Made by a program: the position numbers and the translations under genes. 10,192 nucleotides of DNA from an uncultured euryarchaeote (lineage in GTDB: Archaea; Thermoplasmatota; Poseidoniia; Poseidoniales; Thalassarchaeaceae), in assembly GCA_937876055.1 (NCBI GenBank), contig CALEIW010000167.1, positions 1-10,192 of the forward strand, in the 5' to 3' direction. Below the pieces are notes generated by a model. It was given only the letters and a program-made list of their open reading frames with translations. It was not told the DNA's origin and ran no database searches. Positions 5,823 through 10,192 of this stretch are shown in pieces (positions within the stretch are counted from its first letter, which is position 1; the number at the start of each line of letters is the position of its first letter).

Positions 5823-8800
5823 TCACTCTTCTTCGTTAAGTGACTCGGAGTCTTCCAATAAATCATTGAAAACATCGTCATTAACCACTTCGGATGATCT
5901 TGCTTGCTCGTACTCTTCATCGAGTTCATTCATCTGTAATACTGGTGCTTCCTCCGGCACAATTGATTCAGTTTCTTGTGCCTTTGGCTTTTCTTTTGTC
6001 TGCACCAATTTACCCTCATCGTTTCTTTTTTGTTCTTGCACACGCCTCTTGGCTTTGTCCTGACTGAAAGGGTCAAATTCAGGGTCATCAAAGGCATCAT
6101 CCATGGATACTTTACGTCCGCGCTTTGCTTCTGCAGGGGCTTGTACCAAATCGTCGGGTTGGCGCATTTTGACATATGCAAAACCTCCGCCACCGGCCAA
6201 GATTATCAAAATCAGAACTATCATGATTGGTGAGGAGAGTAAATTTCCAAAGCTAAATGGCGCTTCCTCTATATTCAAGGTAATTATCATTGAATCAGAT
6301 AGTTCCTCATCCATCACTGTTAGTTTCACGGATATTGTACCGGATGTATCGGTTTCCCATTCAAACCACTGCCCCACGTAATCTTCATCATCTGAAGGGT
6401 TACCATTTCCATCGCTATCGGTTGTTACATCCAAATCCCAGACATACCTCAATGTTTCAAGGTCATGACTTGAATCGGTTGTAAGATTCGCGCTCAGAAC
6501 CACGATATCTCCTATTGTTGGATTTTGATTACTCACCGTAGCATATGCATCCGGTTTTACGTTGTTTACTGTGATTGGTATCTCTACTGATACAGACTCT
6601 CCATCATCGTCTGTAGTGTGGAAAATTATTGCCGATGGTGCTTGTTGGGCATCTGGCCAGGAACCAATAAATCGATTTCCTTCGAAATCGCAATCATCGT
6701 CCGAATCACCTATTTCATCGCTATTTACTTCTGGGTTAAGATCGAAACAGTTGACCAGATTTTCTACATCTCCGACAGTGTCCCAAACACTAGCAGTGAT
6801 GGTGATTTCATCATCTTCTTTGACTGGTAGCGGATTGCTAATTGGGTCTATCTTCGGAGCGACATTAACTACCTCAATTGCCACGACTAAAGTCTCAGAA
6901 CTAGCATCATCATCGTCGGTCACTACGAGTGTTGCAAGATGTAATCCAGATGTTGTGTATGCATGTTCAATAATCGAATTTTGACCAATACTTTCTAGCT
7001 TTAATTCCGGGTGGTCTTCAGCATCTGGTGACCATAGGTGGACTAGATTATCAATGTCATTTGGCGAGTCTTCGGCAGAGCCTCTAATCTCAATCAAATC
7101 GCCTTCATTAATTGTGTAGACTCCTCTAGAGTCAGCAGTTAATCTAGTACTTGAGAGCCAAATTTCTGCCTCCAAACCAGATGGGGCGATATTTGTAACT
7201 TCAACGGTTACTTCTTCCGTGGTAGTTGCTCCATCATCATCCATTGCAATTACTTCGATTGTGTAATTTCCTTCTTGAGTAGGAGTTACTGTACACCTCG
7301 CGCTAACAGTACTACCTTCCTCACAAGAGGTCTGCCAGGATATGTCAACAGGAGCGATTGGATTATTTGTGTCAATATCTTCACGGTGGGTGACTTCGAA
7401 TGTTATAGACGAAAGCACTGGAATAGAATATGCTGATGCATCAACAATAATTTCAGGTGGTCGATTTAGAATAGTGATATTTTCTTCAATCGTATCGGTA
7501 TCGCTCTCGCCATCTGTAATCGTCAAGCGAACTAGATATTCGCCATCATCTTCCCATACTAAGTCATGTATACAATCATCATCTTCTATAATTTCCATAT
7601 TCCCAGATGTTGATTCAACCTCGAAGACACAATCTAGGGTTCCGCCGTCCGGATCGATTGAGTTCAATGCATCAAGAGTCACGGTCTCGTATGTTTGAAG
7701 AGGGGAATTTGTCGTCAATTCTGCAACCGGCAATCTTCCAATATATATGCTAAATAAACCTAGGTTGTTACTTCGATTTCCATCATTTGTTATTGCCTCT
7801 GCTTCATCGACAATGAATTCTAACAATGCATTACCTATGGGTTGACCAGCAGGTACTTCCCAATCCAATTCCACACGCTGTTCTTCCAAACTACCCAATG
7901 CAGGAACGTAGCTTGTAGACGAAACACCATTGGGGCCAGTTACCCGTAGGTCGGTTTCTGGAGAAGTTAGTATTCCTCTGTTTACAACTGGTACACTGAA
8001 TGTTAGTATGTCTCCGGGAACCGCGTTAAATCCGATCGCTGGATTTAGGCTAACTGTTCGGTCGCCTCTAGTTCTCTCTATGCTAACTCCAGCTGCATTT
8101 GCAATCAAATCAACTGGGTGAACATTCTGGTCAATAATCAGAGTTGTAGTCCCAACTTGGGGGAAGTTTCCATCAATCCAGGCAATCACTCCATGCGAAC
8201 CATGTTCAGTCCCTCCGTCAGATTGATCTGGACTATTTCCTGTATTGAAATTAACAACAAATTGCCCGTAGGAATCAGTTGTAAAAGTTCTGACATCTTC
8301 ATCAATTTCAAAGCGGAATTCCACATTTTGGTTTGATACAGCGTTGCCTGCGTTATCTGTCACTGAAACGGTTGCATCCATTTGCATATCAAGAGGTGAT
8401 AGCTGGAATTCGACATCAACGTCTATTTCGTTAATCCTAGTGGATTTTTGGTACCAACTTAATTCGTGGGTGGCGATAAATCCTATACTTTCTGTTGTTG
8501 AACTCTTGATATCGTTACTAATCGCTGGGCAATACCATTTGTAGCCGGTTTCTTCACCATTTGAGTTTCGGGTGGTAATATTGTAAGATTGAGCACATCC
8601 ACTGTAGGTGATGCCTGAACTTCCTCGTGAAACTACTTCCCAAGATGTGGTATTGGATGAGCTTGTATCTGATGGAATATCTACGTAATCGCTACTTCCA
8701 CTATAGGTTGTATCTTGATTGTAACTGGTTTGCCAATATTCACCAACACTGATTGGGAAATCATATCCTTCCAATGCAGGGTCATATTCGTTAGTTACCA

Positions 8801-9353
8801 CTAATTCTGCAACTTGAATAGTGTAAGTCCAAAACCAAATTTGGTAATCAAAATCAATGTCTATGGTTGCCTCTTGTTCAATTGTTGCCAGATCTGAGGC
8901 TCGGATTATTTCGACTGTATCTATTTCTATAATCAAGTCACCATCATAGCCAGATAATTCTACGTTTGATGCTTCATATTCACCTTCTGACTCAACCTTG
9001 TAAACCAAGGTTGAAACCCCTTCTACAGTCATGGTGTAGATATCTGTAACTTGGGTGTCGAGATTTCCATTCAATGTCTCGACATTAGTGGCTACTCCAC
9101 TATCTGCAACAAAGTCTCTGACATCTAGAAAACCACTGTAATACCAACGATCTCCTATTCGCCAATCTGGAACATCAACAAGGCTTACAGAATTACGGTT
9201 TACGTCTCTTTCTTCTGATTCTTCAGCCAGTTTTTGGTTTTGCTCGACTTCTCCGATAAAACCCATTGCAGGTGCTAGAATCAACATCAAAACAACGATG
9301 AATCCACTAAATCTTATGCTAGACACGATACTCTGCAGACTACGTCTGCACAT
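5823..9353 (-). CDS. large secreted, membrane-anchored PKD-domain surface protein
   Basis: From the ATG at 9353 the product is about 1176 residues. A signal peptide or signal anchor lies at about 14-34. An N-terminal region at 61-311 has no family I recognise. An Ig-like/carboxypeptidase-regulatory-like domain follows at about 316-409, then a CARDB-like domain at about 416-536. About five PKD/Ig-like modules fill 541-1030, a transmembrane helix lies at 1040-1061, and an acidic tail of about 115 residues ends the protein. This topology puts the domains outside the cell and the tail inside. All eight cysteines of the exported part fall in four local pairs (253/275, 575/594, 677/687, 869/888), suggesting disulfides. 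An Asp-rich DSDGNGNPSDDED run near 980-992 resembles calcium-binding thrombospondin-3 repeats. An alternative GTG at 9410 would overlap the TBP stop by 4 bases and add 19 residues; I prefer 9353 because GGTGAT precedes it and the signal peptide then has normal length. The ligand is unknown; cell-surface adhesion or substrate binding is plausible. Confidence 0.85.
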   Translation of the reverse strand: MCRRSLQSIVSSIRFSGFIVVLMLILAPAMGFIGEVEQNQKLAEESEERDVNRNSVSLVDVPDWRIGDRWYYSGFLDVRDFVADSGVATNVETLNGNLDTQVTDIYTMTVEGVSTLVYKVESEGEYEASNVELSGYDGDLIIEIDTVEIIRASDLATIEQEATIDIDFDYQIWFWTYTIQVAELVVTNEYDPALEGYDFPISVGEYWQTSYNQDTTYSGSSDYVDIPSDTSSSNTTSWEVVSRGSSGITYSGCAQSYNITTRNSNGEETGYKWYCPAISNDIKSSTTESIGFIATHELSWYQKSTRINEIDVDVEFQLSPLDMQMDATVSVTDNAGNAVSNQNVEFRFEIDEDVRTFTTDSYGQFVVNFNTGNSPDQSDGGTEHGSHGVIAWIDGNFPQVGTTTLIIDQNVHPVDLIANAAGVSIERTRGDRTVSLNPAIGFNAVPGDILTFSVPVVNRGILTSPETDLRVTGPNGVSSTSYVPALGSLEEQRVELDWEVPAGQPIGNALLEFIVDEAEAITNDGNRSNNLGLFSIYIGRLPVAELTTNSPLQTYETVTLDALNSIDPDGGTLDCVFEVESTSGNMEIIEDDDCIHDLVWEDDGEYLVRLTITDGESDTDTIEENITILNRPPEIIVDASAYSIPVLSSITFEVTHREDIDTNNPIAPVDISWQTSCEEGSTVSARCTVTPTQEGNYTIEVIAMDDDGATTTEEVTVEVTNIAPSGLEAEIWLSSTRLTADSRGVYTINEGDLIEIRGSAEDSPNDIDNLVHLWSPDAEDHPELKLESIGQNSIIEHAYTTSGLHLATLVVTDDDDASSETLVVAIEVVNVAPKIDPISNPLPVKEDDEITITASVWDTVGDVENLVNCFDLNPEVNSDEIGDSDDDCDFEGNRFIGSWPDAQQAPSAIIFHTTDDDGESVSVEIPITVNNVKPDAYATVSNQNPTIGDIVVLSANLTTDSSHDLETLRYVWDLDVTTDSDGNGNPSDDEDYVGQWFEWETDTSGTISVKLTVMDEELSDSMIITLNIEEAPFSFGNLLSSPIMIVLILIILAGGGGFAYVKMRQPDDLVQAPAEAKRGRKVSMDDAFDDPEFDPFSQDKAKRRVQEQKRNDEGKLVQTKEKPKAQETESIVPEEAPVLQMNELDEEYEQARSSEVVNDDVFNDLLEDSESLNEEE
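6267..7733 (-). repeat. array of about five PKD/Ig-like modules within the surface protein
   Basis: Each module is about 90-110 residues. Most end in a strand with a DDDG or DGES turn (ITDGESD, AMDDDGATT, VTDDDDASS, TTDDDGES, VMDEELSD), then a short strand and a linker such as NRPP, NIAP, NVAP or NVKP that starts the next. The repeat is visible at protein level; the DNA copies are diverged, so this is an old duplication rather than a recent one. Confidence 0.75.
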
Positions 9354-9357
9354 GAAT

Positions 9358-9363
9358 ATCACC
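9358..9363 (-). promoter_or_regulatory. ribosome binding site of the surface-protein gene
   Basis: GGTGAT matches the anti-Shine-Dalgarno complement and lies 4 bases before the ATG at 9353. It favours that start over the upstream GTG at 9410, which lacks a good site. Confidence 0.5.
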
Positions 9364-9406
9364 CAAAGATGTTTAGTCAATTTGAAGGGTAAAATTCTGG
9401 CTATTT

Positions 9407-10132
9407 TCACAACAAGTCTGCTAACTCATCTTGGATGAATTGTACGGCTTCAAGAATCTCTGACTTGTCTCGAGCACCTGTAATCACCATCTTTCCGGAA
9501 CCGAAAATCAGGCAAACTACTCGAGGGTAATCGAGTCTGTAAATTAGACCTGGGAACTGCTCTGGTTCGTATTCTACCTTGTCGAAAGGTAGGTGGAAGG
9601 TCAAATTATTGAGATTCAATCTACGTGGCATTGTTGCTAGTGGTTCCCCTTCTCGAATTCCTCGGATTCGTGGGTCCTCTGCTTCTACTTCTTCGTCCGT
9701 TGCGGCACGAATTCCGCCTTCAACATCGATTACTCTTGTATGGTTATCATCCATTCTAGCGGTTCCGAAGTAATCCTCTGGGTAGTGTAGAGAGTAGGTT
9801 GCAACCATATTTTGCACCTCAATTTCTACATCATCTAATTCCCATGTCTCGATACCAGCGGCTCTCAAGTCGCCGATCATTCTCTCGATTCCAGTGTGTA
9901 TGTTATCCTTGTTCTTTCCACCAGTACAAACAGCTCGTCCTGAGCGGAACATTAGGATAGCGAGTTTAGGATCTACAACACGGTAGACTACACCAGGGAA
10001 TTGTTCTGGTTCATACTCGCAGTTCAGTTGGATGGCAATATCGGGTAGGTCGAGTTCCTCCGCCACTCGGGTGGAGGCGACCACGTTTACGACAGTTAGT
10101 CGTTCTTCGTCGCTCTTCATAGGCGCTCGCAC
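9407..10132 (-). CDS. tbp: TATA-binding protein with an insertion in the second repeat
   Basis: TBP binds the archaeal TATA box and, with TFB, recruits RNA polymerase. The 241-residue product has the two-fold saddle structure. Repeat 1 (about 12-93) contains EYEPEQFPGVVYRV and MFRSGRAVCTGGK. Repeat 2 (about 102-241) contains EYEPEQFPGLIYRL and IFGSGKMVITGAR. The four Phe residues that kink DNA are all present: F45 and F62, F193 and F210. Archaeal TBPs are usually about 180-200 residues; this one is longer because about 53 residues (116-168) sit between VQNMVATYSL and LNLNNLTFHL. That insertion is acidic and polar. The GTG at 10132 has GGAG 7 bases upstream. A leaderless ATG at 10120 is an alternative. 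Its stop overlaps a possible start of the surface-protein gene by 4 bases, so those genes may share a transcript. Confidence 0.95.
   Translation of the reverse strand: MRAPMKSDEERLTVVNVVASTRVAEELDLPDIAIQLNCEYEPEQFPGVVYRVVDPKLAILMFRSGRAVCTGGKNKDNIHTGIERMIGDLRAAGIETWELDDVEIEVQNMVATYSLHYPEDYFGTARMDDNHTRVIDVEGGIRAATDEEVEAEDPRIRGIREGEPLATMPRRLNLNNLTFHLPFDKVEYEPEQFPGLIYRLDYPRVVCLIFGSGKMVITGARDKSEILEAVQFIQDELADLL
9629..9787 (-). other. acidic insertion in the second TBP repeat
   Basis: This segment encodes about residues 116-168 of TBP. The equivalent place in repeat 1 runs directly from the first strand (VVAST) to the helix (LDLPDIAIQL) with only a few residues between. Here about 53 extra residues intervene, with many Asp, Glu and Arg and no hydrophobic core pattern, and the helix (LNLNNLTF) resumes in frame. 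It reads as an added surface loop or small flexible domain, not as a broken gene. Confidence 0.75.
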
Positions 10133-10139
10133 TTATGAA

Positions 10140-10143
10140 CTCC
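10140..10143 (-). promoter_or_regulatory. ribosome binding site of the TBP gene
   Basis: GGAG on the minus strand sits 7 bases before the GTG at 10132, a standard spacing. It overlaps the edge of the TATA-like element, so both cannot be used in one simple way if that element is the promoter of the same transcript. Confidence 0.4.
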
Positions 10144-10151
10144 TTATAAAG
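10142..10151 (-). promoter_or_regulatory. possible TATA box of the TBP gene
   Basis: The minus strand reads CTTTATAAGG, close to the archaeal TATA consensus TTTATATA. Its centre is about 26-27 bases upstream of an in-frame ATG at 10120, the usual distance from TATA box to transcription start, which would give a leaderless mRNA starting at that ATG. I see no clear purine-rich BRE upstream. The rest of 10152-10192 holds nothing I can assign. Confidence 0.4.
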
Positions 10152-10192
10152 AATCGTCGTGATAAAGAAGCCTTGTAATGCCGAATCATTAG

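Noticed and set aside
6562..6984. Plus-strand open frame of 140 codons inside the surface-protein gene
   Set aside because: It is the antisense of Asp- and Glu-rich coding sequence, which reads as Ser-rich protein; no start signal or domain.
7740..7750. ATATATATGC, resembling a TATA box
   Set aside because: It lies deep inside the surface-protein coding region at the strand before PKD module 1, with no plausible start downstream on either strand.
10133..10189. Minus-strand 18-codon open frame ending in TAA directly before the TBP GTG
   Set aside because: Too short to judge, basic and without motif, and it contains the TATA-like element, so it is more likely the TBP promoter region.
1..10192. 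CRISPR arrays, insertion sequences, tRNA or rRNA genes
   Set aside because: I saw no regularly spaced direct repeats, no transposase-like protein, no terminal inverted repeats and no tRNA or rRNA signature.

Overview
The window most likely comes from a marine planktonic euryarchaeon of the Candidatus Poseidoniales (Marine Group II) type or a close relative. The evidence is a TATA-binding protein gene (archaeal, not bacterial), an archaeal-style SepF, a bacterial-type PolX with a PHP domain, and a very large secreted protein with PKD-like modules and a C-terminal membrane anchor. AT content is moderately high, and genes are packed with 4-bp overlaps and gaps of a few bases. The lineage is inferred from gene content; no rRNA or other phylogenetic marker was analysed.

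Layout, left to right. Bases 1-51 may hold the tail of an upstream gene. It overlaps a small NifU-type Fe-S scaffold gene (44-337, +). A three-helix membrane protein (340-738, -) converges on the NifU gene and diverges from a plus-strand base-excision-repair cluster. That cluster is PolX/PHP (769-2703), a 68-residue membrane protein (2739-2945) and endonuclease III (2942-3589), the last two overlapping by 4 bp. A small two-helix membrane protein (3594-3878, -) separates it from a redox pair: a Bcp/PrxQ peroxiredoxin (3955-4443) coupled through a TAATG junction to a flavin-reductase-fold protein (4443-5273).

The right half is all minus strand. TATA-binding protein (9407-10132) is followed by a ~1180-residue PKD-rich surface protein (5823-9353, possibly starting at 9410) and then a SepF-like cell-division protein (5270-5737), whose end overlaps the flavin-reductase gene by 4 bp.

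Most genes fit known families; the novelty is in the details. The TBP has about 53 extra residues inside its second repeat. The PolX has Gln where the third catalytic Asp of the polymerase site should be, with about 25 extra residues just before it. Endonuclease III keeps three cysteines where the classical Fe-S cluster has four. The SepF-like gene follows the TBP and surface-protein genes on the same strand. I see no CRISPR array, insertion sequence, tRNA or rRNA. No stretch over 300 bases lacks a gene.
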